DNA of 64,000 bases from Piper betle. Lineage: Eukaryota > Streptophyta > Magnoliopsida > Piperales > Piperaceae. Each line of letters starts with the position of its first letter. Within the stretch, counting starts at the first letter, position 1. The stretch lies in the NCBI GenBank assembly GCA_033002965.1, contig JAURVB010008882.1, positions 1 to 64,000 on the forward strand, written 5' to 3'. Below the pieces are notes generated by a model. It ran no database searches. It saw only the letters and a program-made list of their open reading frames with translations, and had not been told where the DNA came from. Below, in pieces: positions 21,372-34,601 of the stretch. The position numbers and the translations under genes were made by a program.

Positions 21372-24300
21372 TGTAAAACCCGCGACTCGAGTCAGGGTTT
21401 TATAGTCGTTAGCCGGTCGGTTTGACCGTAGTTTGAGTCGGTTCAGCTTTTAGGACACGTGTGAGGGGCCGAGGCCGACCATGCTCACGTGCTATGAGGG
21501 TTTATGTATACCCAAATATCGATGATAGCATCAGATACGCATCAGCAGACTAAGTTATCAGTAGATATGAGAGTATACAGTTGATGATTTTATTTTTTTT
21601 ATGTTGTGACCGTAGAATTAGTTTAGGCCGAATAACTCATTAGGACGCGTTAGATGGTATTCGGGTGGGTTATTAGTTATACGACATGTCATTTGGATGT
21701 TGTGATATTTTGTTTGATTTTATGGGATTTTTCCCAATTTTTCTAGATTTTTCTGGGATTTATTCCGAGTCCGTTATCATTCTTGACTCGAGCCCGTGTC
21801 GAGTCAAGTTTTATTTACAACCTTGCCATCGCCCTATACACCCCATCTTCCTCCCCAAACCCATCCCCTGTTTCACCGCCGCCGCCCTTGAGGCCTGGCC
21901 ACCGTCATTGACGCCGGACTGCCGCCGATCGACGCCGCCCAGCCCGGCCGTGCCGTCGCCTTGCCGCCTCGACCACGCCCGGCCACCGTCAGCCGCCGCT
22001 GACTGCCGGAAATCGCCCTCGATTGTTCCTCCGTTCCCGACGCGATTTCATCGCCGTCTGCGCCGGACCGCCGCCACCGTGACGTCGGAGCTCCTCCCCT
22101 CGACCTCCCCTACCTTTCCCCTCTGATTAGCGCCGCCGTCGAGGGTCGGCCGTGGGTCTGATCGGAGCGGCCGACCGCCCCGACCGCACTCGACGCCACC
22201 GTTGGCGGCCATCGCCGCCGCGGCTGCCCTCGTCGTGACCGCCATTGGGTTCAGCTCACCGAGGCGGTGCTAACCCCTACCTCCGATTGCCTCGCCGGAG
22301 CAGTCACCAGAAAACCACCGGAGTTGCCGGAAAACCACCGGCACAGTCGCCGAAAAACTGCCGACTCACCTTCACCGCCTTCGTCCGTCGGCACCGATTT
22401 CAGTGCCGATCGCAAGGTAGTTCTCCCTTTTTTTAGAATTATTACATACGTTGTGGTCATAGTAGCATATTAGAATTAATTTTATTAACTTCATGATTTT
22501 TGTTTAATTAAACGTGATTATGATAAACATGTGATGATTAGTGTGAATTGTGTTGTATGATGTGAATGCTTAGTAATGAAATTGATAGTAAACCATTGAA
22601 TAGTTAATTAAATGCTTGTTAACTAGTTAATTTATGAATATGTATGAATTAGGTTTTGCATGCCAACATTATGAAATTGTTAGTAAACCATTGTATAGTT
22701 AATTAAATGCTTGTTAACTAGTTAATTTATGAATATGTATGAATTAGGTTTTTGCATGCTAACATTAAGTTAAACAGATTAAATTGATTAAACCATTGTC
22801 ACCTAATTAGAATAGGTATGCTTTGAAATTAGAATTAAAAGTGCTAGGTAATAAGTAACATATGAAATGATAAAATTATTAACCTGCTTAACAATTAGAG
22901 ACGTAGGGTACTTGTCGAGATGATTATCATGGTTGATTAGATAATTGTATGCATGTGGATATATTAGTTATATAGGTGTGCATCATATATGTATGGGCGT
23001 TAGTAAATAGTTATGTTCATGTAGGTTCGTTGCAGGAGCTCGCCGTCTAGGCACGAGACTGCGCTTGGAGCTTCTGACAGGTCCGTTAGGACACGCTTCT
23101 CAGGTTTTATCGCTCTATTCTATCGGTGATTTGATTTATTGATTGTAGGACGTGTCAGGTGGATGATTTATTGGACCCCACCTAACACGGGTCACCTGGT
23201 CGATGTTTTTCGGAATTAATAACCCTCGAGGATGAGATCCCTCGAGTTTGTTTTCGAAAATAAGATCCACCTCAAGTTGCCTTCGGGCCTATTATAATAA
23301 ATCCCGACCCAGCCCTATAAATAGTTTTATCGAGTTTTCAGTGAGACAAGAGAAGATGAGTCGACTGCACGTACCATGAGCGGATGCCGTGCCAGTCAAA
23401 GCGGGCTCTGGATTAGTGCCAGCGGACTGTTCCATTCCCGAGGGATCCTGACAACTCCGCGTTTGAGTTCCTCACACCCGGAGGACGTGGAGGTTTACGG
23501 GTACTGTTTAGTACAGCGCATGTCCGGACTTGTGGTTCAAAGGGTACTAAAGGCGACTGCCTGAGAGTGCTCGGTCTACGTGCTCAAGGCCAGGAGTAAT
23601 ATGGAGGTTCGGAGAGGGCTTAGGATAAAAGTTTTACATGAAGTACTGAAAAGAAGTGTCGTGAGTGGCACAGTACCAGATAGATTGGGATGCTGTTGAG
23701 TCAGCTGCTCGACGGCTCCTTTATAGTTGCCCTTATGAGAGTTCTTGAGGAAGATATATATGATGGTTTGCTTTCCATGAGAGTTTGCTCTCATGTTCCA
23801 GTTTGATATTAGTTATTTCCAGACCAGTGACACCCGTTGCTGACATTTTTCTACTATATGTAGGTGAGGATGAGGATTGGTGTATGCCGGCCTCGACGAA
23901 GGAGTAGCGCTTGCATTGCACACACATACCTGGTGCCGCGCCGACTTTTGCGTAAGATGTGATGTGATTGGCTTTTGTAGTAGATTTACATATTAGTATT
24001 TACGCATGTGTTTGTGAGACTTGTAGATCTTGTTTAGAAATGTATGAATTTTCTTAGAAATGTTTTGGAAAAGTTCCAATGCCCAGGATGATAAGCTATG
24101 TTAAGTTGAAATGAACAAAAACACGATGAACATGAATTGCAGGTAGGCTAGATGCCAATTACGATATGTGTAGTTGATTTGAAGTCTAGTGTGATATAAA
24201 TTGTTGTTTTATATATATACATATTGTGCCGTATTTTAACAGGTCATCCCCTTATTGCACTTTTAGGGGAGGCTCTGTCCGTTTTATTCCAGGTTTTATG

Positions 24301-24549
24301 AATTTTATTGTTGTTTTAATTATTTTGGTGTGGTGATTATCATGACATTCACGTAGTATCCTGCTAGGGTTTTGCATCTCATTCATATATTGTTTGCGCA
24401 TTAGCGGCGTGCTCCATCTTGAGACGTCGAGAGGGTTATGTCGTAGCCGTTTAGGTTTTGGGTCAGCCAACTTAATCGGTTTACGAGTAGTTCGATCCTT
24501 TGTAACAGTTCTGGTCCGGGTTGAGAGTAAACCGGATTGGGGTGTTACA
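21372..24549 (+). mobile_element. A-type solo LTR (A1), 3.2 kb
   Basis: It starts TGTAAAACCC and ends GGGGTGTTACA, with a perfect 5-bp target duplication GTAAA on both sides (21367-21371 and 24550-24554). There is no internal region, so this is a solo LTR of 3,178 bp. It contains an ACTCGAG palindromic module (about 21782-21815), a GC-rich block (21830-22415), a TATAAATA box at 23316-23323 and the CCCTCGAGGATGAGATCC block. The GC-rich open frames are low-complexity and I do not count them as genes. Confidence 0.92.
23316..23323 (+). promoter_or_regulatory. TATA box of LTR A1
   Basis: TATAAATA falls at the same relative place as TATATATA (33527-33534) in the second A copy. It is the expected core promoter at the end of U3. 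Confidence 0.6.
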
Positions 24550-26435
24550 GTAAAACCCCAATTTTGGCTTTGGCTTTTACCCGATTTTAATTTTACCCAG
24601 TTCGGGCCAATCTCTAGTTGGTTCGAGCGAACTCGAGTCAGACAAATTTTCAAACCATGAGTATGGGCCCAGATAACCATATGAGCATGTTATAGTGACT
24701 GGGTATGTCTAACATGCAGATTATCAGAGCATGAGTTATCGATGTATATCGAGGTATATATATGTTTGTATATGTTAGCCAGGGTTTATAGCCTAGATCT
24801 AGTTCGTTGCAACATTTAGTATCGGTTTGGGATTTTCATGGTATCTCATTGCATGCATCATAGGGATTTCAGATCTCCGGATTGTGCCCATGTGGGCCCA
24901 GCTTGATTGAGTCGTAGGTTGTTACCCAATTGAGTTCAAGGTTTGAGGCCTATTTAGCCTTCTTGCCTCGATTTCCACCCATAGAGTCAATTCATGGACT
25001 CGAGTCAGTTTCAACTTTAGACGATCATGATCTGAACTTTCTATCCATGTGTATATTGCATATACCCATAAGTAGGTCCCACTAGGCTAGGAGTTGTCAG
25101 ACGTTAGATCGTGGCACATGGCAAGATTTGAGCCATCCATATTAGTCCTAGCGCCGCCGCCATTGTTATTTTTCAAGAGATTTTCCACGATTTCAGAATT
25201 TACACCCATAGCGCCGCCGCCACTGTTGCTTGCCGCTGGCGAGTCTCTGGCTAGCTGCCGGCCACCGGACCGGCACCCCCATGACTATCTCACGGCCAGC
25301 TTTTCATTTGTACCACTCACAACCATCAGCGCAGCCGCAATCGCCGTTGGCGAGGGAGTTTTTGAAGCCATTTTCCTGCGCCGGCGAACCACCACTAGTC
25401 GATCCAACCACCCACATAGCTTCATCCTTCCGAGATCTCCATTTTGAGACATTCCACGACCACCACTAGGACCGTGATTGCTGCCAGTAACATCGCTGCA
25501 CCCGGCAGCGATACAACCTTTTTCTAGCCATTTTCCAGCCAAATTGTGGCCAGACTCCGCTGTTCGTCACCACCAGCACCTCTACCTTGACTCCCCCTGT
25601 CGATCCCAACCAGCAGCAACCCCAGCCGCGCCACCATCAGTGTTTTTCGATGATGGACAACGGCTGCCCCGTTTAGCTGACCGCGTACGCATTCGTTTGG
25701 TCGAGTTTGAGTTTGCTAGTCCGAGCTCGTGTCCGTGTTCATCAATTCAAACTAGCCTAGCCAACTCAGCCCAGGAGTTTTTAACCCAAACCAAGCTAAC
25801 CTGGCCTAACTCGGTTCGGTTTAGTCTATTGACTTGGTTTAGTCATTTGGAGACCATTTTCGTCTGTTCATGCACCGTTTTCGGTAATTTGAGAACCTCT
25901 ATATTAGTTTAAATGCATATACACCATATTTAGCATATTTTGATGTAATGATTAATTTTCTTTATTTATTATTTTATTTATTTATTTTAATTATTATTAT
26001 TTATTTCTTGTTATTTGTGTATATATTGATTATAATGCATGTTTATATGATTTATTATTATTAATAATGATATATTTACATATTAATGTTAGTCTTATTT
26101 ATGTTTACTAAATTGTATTTATTTATTTCTTTATTCATCTATTTGTTTTTCGCATGTATGTTATTATTTATTTGTATTTAATTATGTATTAGTGTATTGT
26201 ATAACTATGATATTATTAATATTCATGATTAATGAGTATTAACTATTTATTTAATTAGTGAGTTATTATATATTTATTTATTTGTTTATTTATATGTTTA
26301 CTAACACAAGTATATGTTGATATTTACTCATGTTTACCCATATATTTGTATAGTATAATTGGGTTATTATTTTATGATTAAAATATTATTTATGTTCATG
26401 TATTTATTATTTATCTAATTATCTATGAGTACAGT

Positions 26436-29400
26436 TGTAAAACTGCAGTTTCGGCTTAGCGTTTTACCCGCTTGTATGTTGCCCGGTTCAGGCAAGTCTC
26501 AAATCAGTTCGAGCGGGTTCGAGCCAAACTAATTTTAAGAATATGGGTATGGAGCCCAGATGGCTATATGGGCATGTTATGGTGGCTGAGTATGCCTGAC
26601 ATTCATATAATAGATATAGCAAAACACAAATTATCAATGTATACACGAGGTATACATATGATTTTTATAAGTTAGCCATGATTTTAGGCCTAGATCTAAG
26701 CCGTTGCAGCGTTTAGTATCTATTTGGGATTTTAGGGTATTTCATTGCATACTTCATAGGAATTTCAAACCATTAGATTCCTGCCTACAAAGTCATTTTT
26801 AGGATTCAAGTTAGTTTTAACTTTAGACGGACTTGATCCTAACTTTTCGTCCATATAGATATTGCGTATACCCATTGGTGGGCCCCACTAGGCCACAAGT
26901 TGTCGGACGTTTGGATCATGCCATGTGGCATGATCGGGGTCATTGACTCAGCCTTAGAGCTTCACGAAACGATTTTACAGCCAACGAGTCTCTACCTCTC
27001 CTCGGCAACCGGACAGGTATCCAGATGACCGCCTTGCGGTCGGCTATTAGTCAGCACCCACTATCGCCATCGGCACCACTACAGTTGATTTTCGCCCCCG
27101 GCCACCACCCACTTGAGCTGTTTCTAGCAATGACAATTGTCCTTTGGGGAAATCGAGTAGCCCAAAAGCTTCATCTTGCCTAGATCTTCCATTAGAGATT
27201 GAGACCAGCCTCTACTGTGGTCGCGATCGAGGCCAGCGACGTCGCAGCACACCGCAGCGATGCTGCCCCTTTCCGGATGATTTTCGGCAAGCCATTGGCC
27301 AGACTTCTCTGTATGCCACCACCATCATGATCCTCGTCCCATAGGTTGTCGATCCCGACTGGCAGCTACCCAAGTTGCACCACCGTCAGTGTTTTCTAGC
27401 AACGGGCACCGCCGCCCCCGATCTTGCCCGTGTTCGTGTCTGCACCGTCCTCCTCTGCGTTCGCATCTGCTTACCCGATCATGTTCACCAGCCTGCCAGA
27501 CCATGTTCGAGTCCACCAGTCCAGTTCATGTCCACCTAGTAAACCCAACCCATTTTTCAGTTAACCCAGAATAGGTTAGTTCAGCCTATTCGGTTCCATT
27601 TGGCTTAACTTAGTTCAGTCCAGTTCAACTCATTTTCTGACCGTTTTCGGTAATTCGAGAACCTTTAAATTAGTTTAGATGCATATTCACATATTTTAGC
27701 ATGTTTAGATCTATTTCCTTGTTCGGGTGTATGTTATTATTTATTTGTCTTTAATTATGTATTCTTCTATTGTACAACTATGATATTATTATTATTCATG
27801 ATTAATGAGTATTAACTATTTATTTATTTATATAATTATTAATTATTTAATTATTTATATTTTTACTAACACGAGTATATATGATATTTACTCGTGTTTA
27901 GTCTTGTATTTATATAGTATAATTATATTATTATTTTTTGATTTGAGTATTATTTATGTTCATGTATTTATTATTTACCTAATTATCTATGTGTGTATTT
28001 ATTTGTTTATTTATTATTATTATGTCTCAATTTGCTTCCTAGGTGTTTACTTGTAGCCTTGTTAGCACTATTTTGTTTATTACGATGTATTGATGATATG
28101 AGCACACAACACCGGCATGCATCATATAGAGATATTGGTATTTTACTTAGTAGTGGGTTCTGATGTAGGTTTCAGAGTTTGAGCTCGCCGTAGATGTCCA
28201 GATAGACTTGGAACTTGGACCACAAGTCTGTAGGACTCTCCCTCTGCTTGACTACTTGCATGTCCGTGTTTTAGATGTATGACGACATCAGCGGTGTTTT
28301 ATCAGATCCTTCCGATGTAGGGCCATTTAGTCGTGTTTCTACACATGTTAAATAAAACTAAAAGGATGAAATCCCTTGTTGGTTTTCGAATTGAAGCTCT
28401 AGAAATATATAATACAAGCGTCTTTCCTAAGCCAATTATATAAGTACGCAGATTTTTGAGGCATATATGGACCGCACTTGTACTCCTTCAAACCTTGAGG
28501 TAGTTCAGTGTATGAAGGTACTGCTTAACGCAATACATTTCCAGAATTTATGGCACTAACATTGTAACGGTCTGCCCGTTCTGAGCCATAAGCCAAGTGT
28601 TATTATATGAAACTAAGTGTCTTATAAATTAATTTTATTTTAATTTTCAAGATTTTAAATACACCCTTTATATAAAATTTAATATAACAAATGCTCGGAA
28701 TAATCTAAACCCCATGCGCCGAACCGAAATCCCACTGCCATGCAAATGTAAACAATCTAAAAATATAACAACATATTAGAAAAAAGATAATAGTCTACTA
28801 GCAGACTCTACCAGCTTTCCCGACTTTACCCATCCTTCCTAATGCTCATACCTGTGGAGGCAATTCTGCGTCAGTGATAAAAATACTAAGTCATATAATT
28901 ACAAAAATTAAGTTAATATATTCCACAACATCTGAATTTGAGTCTTTTAGTGATTATGAGCCTATGCCGAGCTCATATTATGCTGGGAGGGTCGGCCACC
29001 CCATCTAGCTACAATCCTATGTATGCGCACATAGGCTACGTGGCCCACGGCCTGTAGTTACCGATATTTGCCATCACTTCACCCTCTCAGTATCATAAGT
29101 GCATAATTAGTCATTTTGTGTCACTGCGCCCTGTCACCCCTTTCAACTTGGGGGTAGGTATTTAATCTTTTAAGAATTTTAAGGGCACTGCCTGGTGTTG
29201 GACTGAGTCAATTCTTTGACCCCAGTTGCACTCAGCCCATGGTGATCGAATGTAGGGTCAGGCCGACCAAGGCTCCCAAATATGAATATATAATATTTCA
29301 AGTAATTATATTAACCTAGATTTGTGATGAGGCACCCACAACTATGACACATGATCTTAATATGAATGAAACTTCTCTAAAGCCTTCCCTTTTTGAGCTA

Positions 29401-30350
29401 AATGTGCTCACAAACTATCAAGTTGATGTTCTAGTTAACATCAACAAAATTCTCCTTTATATAGAAGAATAAGTATAGAATTAAAGAAGTCACTACATTA
29501 AATTTTATAAAAAACATAATCACACATAACTATATTAACTATTTGTGTGATAACGATAAGTCGAAAAAACTGACTATTTTGTTAAAGCGAATGTGTGTCA
29601 ATTACACTCACGATTCCAAATTTAAAAAATTTAATAAATAAAACTTATTAAAATTATCTATAAATCCCATTGTACCGGTACTCTAAAGGTTATAATTGAT
29701 AATTTATGATATTGATTCTTAAGAATTAATGTAAGTAAATATTATTTAATGGTTCATTTTAAGATTTACAAAACCCTAAATAAAATAACCTAATTATTTT
29801 TTTGGGGTTTTACAAACATAAGTGTTCCTTTTGCCACTCGAGTACCGTGGCGGGAGAAATATAGAAGATGTCACAGTGTAAGTGTTGTATGTATGAATAT
29901 GAACATTAAGAGTGCATGTGAGCCGGCACTTGCTTAGTGTGTTTGTTTACCGCCCAGTGTGAGGTAATCTTGACGTTTCATAAGCATTTGTGGGTAATGG
30001 AATACCTATTTGCTAGAATGTATTAGTTATTTTTTGGACCATTAAACTCGTTACTAAAGTTTTTCATATAATATATGTAGGTCTTGCAAATTCTGAGTCG
30101 ACTTTGATTGAATAATAGATAAACGCTACACACTTTAGCTCAACACATTTATTTCTTTTCTTACTTTTACTTATATTGGATGTGTTTTGACGTATATTTA
30201 ACAGTGCGTTTGATTCTCATGACACCAAGAAGGTTGTTACAATCTATTTCATCAATTGAGTCGTATTGACCGACAACTTTAAACATGACTCGACTCTGAT
30301 CATAACATTACTGATTTGGATCTTAGGTGAACTGAAATCAGGGCGAAATA
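26436..30350 (+). repeat. 5' LTR of the LARD-like element
   Basis: It starts TGTAAAACTGCAGTTTCGGC. The 3' end (AATCAGGGCGAAATA) is a decayed form of the GGGGTGTTACA seen in the 3' LTR. A solo LTR of family C interrupts it at 28563-29814. A TATATAA-type box lies near 28438. An internal deletion relative to the 3' LTR lies around 26770-26785. Confidence 0.8.
28563..29814 (-). mobile_element. C-type solo LTR (C1)
   Basis: On the plus strand it begins TGTAACGGTC and ends GGGGTTTTACA, with a perfect target duplication AACAT on both sides (28558-28562 and 29815-29819). The uninterrupted target is visible at about 44570-44600 in the 3' LTR of the host element. It shares the family C anchors GGAGGCAATTCTGCG (about 28857) and GACTGAGTCAATTCTTTGACC (about 29201), but has no minisatellite array between them. 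Family C reads on the minus strand, judging from the gypsy elements at 55.9-64 kb. Confidence 0.92.
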
Positions 30351-30352
30351 AG

Positions 30353-30366
30353 TTGGTATTAGAGCC
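30353..30366 (+). promoter_or_regulatory. primer-binding site, tRNA-Met type
   Basis: TTGGTATTAGAGCC sits two or three bases after the 5' LTR end. It differs at one base from the common plant primer site TGGTATCAGAGCC. Confidence 0.75.
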
Positions 30367-32149
30367 ATATCTTGGTCGATTGAGATAGAAGACTTTTGTT
30401 TTGAGCCAAGTGTGTGGAGTTGTCCTTGGCCAAGCCGACAGATATTTCCTCTATATTTCAGATTTTTGCTTAGTTAGACCATAGCAATGCATGTTTTAGT
30501 ATTAAACAAAATTATGAGATGGATATGAGATCATGATTTTAGTAAATGCTAGCATGGATCTCACTGGAACATCATGATAAACTCAAACACATGTTTTTCC
30601 TTTTACTGTGCGAGATATTTAGATGACTTATGAGTGTCCACATGCTCAGTTATTTAAGGATGAGTTATATGGTGACTGGGAGTACCTAGAACTTTGGCAA
30701 CCACATTGTAGCACTTGCCCGCCTTTCGCATATCACCACATCAGTTCTTCCTTAGAACATGGTGCACATTGTGGACAGATTCATAAGCGATGACACCAGT
30801 AGGGAGCTTAGAGTATGGAGATACTGAGATAGTTTTGTGGCATATGAGCATGGACTATCGAGTGCTTTAAACAAATCCATTAGGCATAATTTGAGGTCTA
30901 CAGTAGGGAACATAGACCTTCAAATAGATCCTTGTGGATGAAGGATATGACGATGCCAGCAGATCCACTGAAGCAGTTGGAACACTTGAAGCACAGATGA
31001 GAGTTTGAGCAAATGACTTGGATGGACACTTCCAGGAGATAGCAGTGGATGAGGATGAGTAGTGAGCTGGATCTTTAGTCCCATGAACACTTTACAGCCT
31101 TCCCCCTCTTCCACTAATATATGTTTATCCCAACAATATTCTTAGCCACTCTTCAACTAACAGAGGCAAGAAAACACCGATATGAGAAAGATTACATTTG
31201 ACTACAGATTTAGACAGTTGACCAGATTTCACTCAATCTCAGAAGGGTAAATCAGTGGTGGTTATTGAGAACTAGTCAGTGTTTATAAGAGCAATCACCC
31301 TAGATTTTAAGAGATACGTGAAGGCTCAACATTTGATCACCATTGTATATGACACCACCATGATCTAGACGCCCTCTGGATCAGGCACGATAGTTAGATA
31401 GCCTAACTCGAGTTAATGGTGGCTACCTTTAGGAAGATAGACATATGGAGATAAACATGCGAGAGACAATAATGGGTTCTTGACATATATAATCAGGATC
31501 AGATCTTCAGCACCTGGATAGTACAACCGCCATCTAAGTAGAACAACTGCTATCCGAGTGACACAACCAATGTCCGTATAGTACAATCACTGTCTGAGTT
31601 ACACAACCACCGTCTGAATAGCACAACTGCTATCTAAGTTACAAAACCACCATCCGAGTTGCCCAACCAATGACTATGATGTATTACCACCGACTTAATG
31701 CTCACTATTGTCATCTTTGATGTACAACCACCATCTATATATCGTACTACCACTGACCGAGTGGAGCAATTATTGTGGAAGTAAGGGCCAAGTAGTTACC
31801 TCACCCTACAGGAGGCCAATTACTTGGAAGATTTTTGTAGCTTTGCACAAAGATAGCATGTCACAACATTGAGAGCAGAGTTGGGTCAGAGATTGAGGAC
31901 AAGATATAGCTACGGTAACATCAGTCAAGCAGAGGAAGTTAGGTGCACTGAGATAATTTTGAAGAGAGGATATAGGATTGGCTTCACTAGCCATCTTGCA
32001 TACCATCACCCTGACCTGACAACCATGGGTCAGATGTGTATTGCAAGATAGTGTTAGTTATATTCTTATAGGGATCATTAGACTGTATTGGTGTCTTTTA
32101 GGGATGTATATGGACAGAGTTCAAAAACAAAGTAGTGCGATCTCCAGAT
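30367..32149 (+). other. non-coding interior of the LARD-like element, 5' part
   Basis: There is no gag, protease or pol motif in any frame. An eight-unit array of a 20-bp repeat lies at 31523-31682 (unit like ACAACCACCGTCTGAGTTAC), with further partial units near 31718-31760. Confidence 0.65.
31523..31682. repeat. 20-bp tandem repeat, about 8 units
   Basis: Units begin ACAACCGCC, ACAACTGCT, ACAACCAAT, ACAATCACT, ACAACCACC, ACAACTGCT, AAAACCACC and CCAACCAAT at exact 20-bp steps. Confidence 0.85.
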
Positions 32150-34601
32150 GAGATGACTCGAGTAGGAATCGAGTCAATACTTATTTACGAAAATGCCATC
32201 GCACACACTTCTTCTTCCTCCCGACCTTTTCTCCCCCACGCCCAAACCCTAACCGCCGCCGCCCCTGTTCGCGCGCCACCGCCGCCACGGCCGACGCCGC
32301 CTGGCCGCCGATCGACGCCGCCCCGCCCCGTCGTGTCGTCGCCGTGCCGCCCCGACCAACCCCGGCCACCGTCGCGCCGCCACGACGCCGGAATCGCCCC
32401 ACAAGCCGCGACGCTCCGCCCACTGATTTCGCCGCCGTCCGAGCCGCGCCGCCGCCGCTGTGACCCCGACGACCACCCCCTCGACGTCGCCGACGTTTCC
32501 CCCATCGTCCCGACCACCGTCGAGGCCGGCCGGAGCCTCGATCGGAGAACGCCGCCACCGCCGCCCATTTTCGACGCCGCCGTCGACGGCCATCGCCGCC
32601 TCGGCTACCCTGTTTGACACCACCATTGGACCGAGCTCGTCGAGCTGGTGCCGATAGACCCCCTGATTGCCCCGTCCCAAATCATCGCCGGAAAACCGTC
32701 GGAATCCGCCGGAAAACCGCCGACACTCGCCGGAAAACCGCCGGAACCGCCGGAAATTGGATTTGTGGGAAATTCGCCGGATCATCCGCCGAACGCACCC
32801 GGTCCAATCTGATCGGACTTCGGACGCCGCTAGGTGCCGAATTCGAGTTTCGAGCCACGAAACGGAAACCCTAGCCGTCGCCGATTTTCGACGACGCGAG
32901 GTATAATTTATTTTAATTTAATTATTTGAAAGTTTTGATTATTAGAATTGCATGCTAGGATTGGTGAATTGTGTGTTATAATAATATATATAAATGTAGA
33001 TTTGATTAAGGATAAAAATATGAAATTTGTTTGATTGTGTGGTGTTAAAAATAGAAGTTATGAAACTAATTAGGGTTATTAAGTAATAATCATGATCTAA
33101 TCAAACTAGCTTAAGTAGACTCGCTAGAATTGATATAGGTTGATGTGTGTTGATTGACGTGTGATTGTGTTGATTGTGTGTGTATGCTATAGGATATGTG
33201 ATTCATCATGCGGGCGTTAGTTTTTAGCTTGATTGTGTAGGTACGGTGTAGGAGCTCGCCGCCTAGGCGCGTGGACCCGTTTGGAGCTTCTACCAGGTCC
33301 GTTTAGGACTCGTTCTCTGATTTACGCTACTCTCTTGTGTATTTGATTTATTATGTGCAGGACGAGTTAAGTGGCGTTTTATCGAATCCCACTTAACTCG
33401 GGCCATTTAGCCAACGATTTTTCCGGATTAATAACCCTCGAGGATGAGATCCCTCGAGTTTGTTTTCGAACTTCAGATCCAGCTCACGTTGCCTTCGGGC
33501 CTATTGTATAAATCCCAACCCAGACCTATATATATGTATAGTTTTCGTGTTTTTGTGAGAGACTGAATGAGGGAAATCCGACTACCGTGCTACGCGAGCG
33601 GGCACGTGTGTGTCGACAGTGGGCTCTGGAATGGTGTGCGGGCCGTTTCATTCCCGAGGGATCCTGACAACTCCACCTTTGAGTTCCTCAAACCCGGAGA
33701 AGTGTGGAGGTTCACGGGTACTGCATTGCAGCGCATGTCTAGACTTGTGGTTTCAAAGGGTACTGAAGGCGACTGCCCGAGAGTACTCGGCCTTCGTGCT
33801 CAAGGCCAGGAGTAATATGGAAGGTGCAGAGGGCGAAAAGGAATGAGATTTGACGCGAGAAGCAATAGAGAAATGGCCGAGGCATGAGAATGTGAAAGAT
33901 AGGGGACGCTGTCGACCCGATGGCGACGGCTCCCGTATGTGCCCTGATGAGAGTTCTTGAGGAAGTATATGGTTTTGATTCAACAGGAGAGTTTGCTCTC
34001 CTGTGCCAGATTGATATTAGTTATTTTCCGGGCCGGTAACACTCGTTACTGACGGTTTTTCTATATATATGTAGGTGAGGAATGCGAGCGATGAAAGCTG
34101 TCGGGACTGCGGAGGAGCAGCACGGAACCGCGCACACATGTACCTGCCGCGTGTAATGTATAATAATGATGTGTTAATGCTACGTGAATGATAATTTGGA
34201 TGTGTTTGTTTAGATAAATTGCTTGATATGAAATGAATGGATAAATGTGAATGAGTAGTGAGTTTGGAGTTCAGACTCGGCTCAGGTAAAAACGAATGAG
34301 ATAATGGTTGAATGTCATGGTAGATTAGTATGTGTTACCGTATTTTTATAAAATAGTATATATTTTCTTTTGGTTTCTCATTTATTATTTTGTCTTGTCT
34401 TTGCTTGTACATCATAGCATGCATGTAGGACTACGTTAGAACCCACGCATCCCATCTATGCATTTCATGTTTGCATCTCCATCTTGAGACACCGAGGGTA
34501 GATCCGGGTCGGCTTAACCGAACCCAGTAGATTAGCGAACGGTTCGGTCGCCGGTGACATTTCCGGGTCGGTTCACGGGTGAGCCGAAACGGGGTGTTAC
34601 A
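32150..34601 (+). mobile_element. A-type LTR (A2), truncated at its 5' end
   Basis: From the ACTCGAG module at about 32155 to GGGGTGTTACA at 34601 it follows A1 in order: module, GC-rich block (32195-32900), GAGCTCGCCG block at 33252, CCCTCGAGGATGAGATCC block, TATATATA box (33527-33534) and 3' terminal block. The first 400 bases of A1 have no counterpart here, and no target duplication is visible. It therefore entered truncated or was recombined. Its GC-rich frames are not genes. Confidence 0.8.

Larger units (their letters stand above)
21366..26435 (+). mobile_element. B-type LTR (B1), 5' part, split by solo LTR A1
   Basis: B1 starts TGTAAA at 21366-21371 and continues at 24550/24555 as ACCCCAATTTTGGCTTTGGC. 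This matches the starts of the B LTRs at 26436 and 39411 (TGTAAAACTGCAGTTTCGGC and TGTAAACCCCAGTTTCAGC). The body follows the other B copies (ATGGGCCCAG, GTGGGCCCCACTAGGC-like and AATTTGAGAACC blocks, then long ATTT-rich tracts). At 26435 it is broken by the LARD-like element, and the same LTR resumes at 45121. B1 was therefore present before both insertions. Confidence 0.8.

Noticed and set aside
32135..32906. Several GC-rich open frames, up to 178 residues, on both strands
   Set aside because: Part of the repeated GC-rich block of A-type LTRs; the homologous block at 21825-22415 does not conserve any of the frames.
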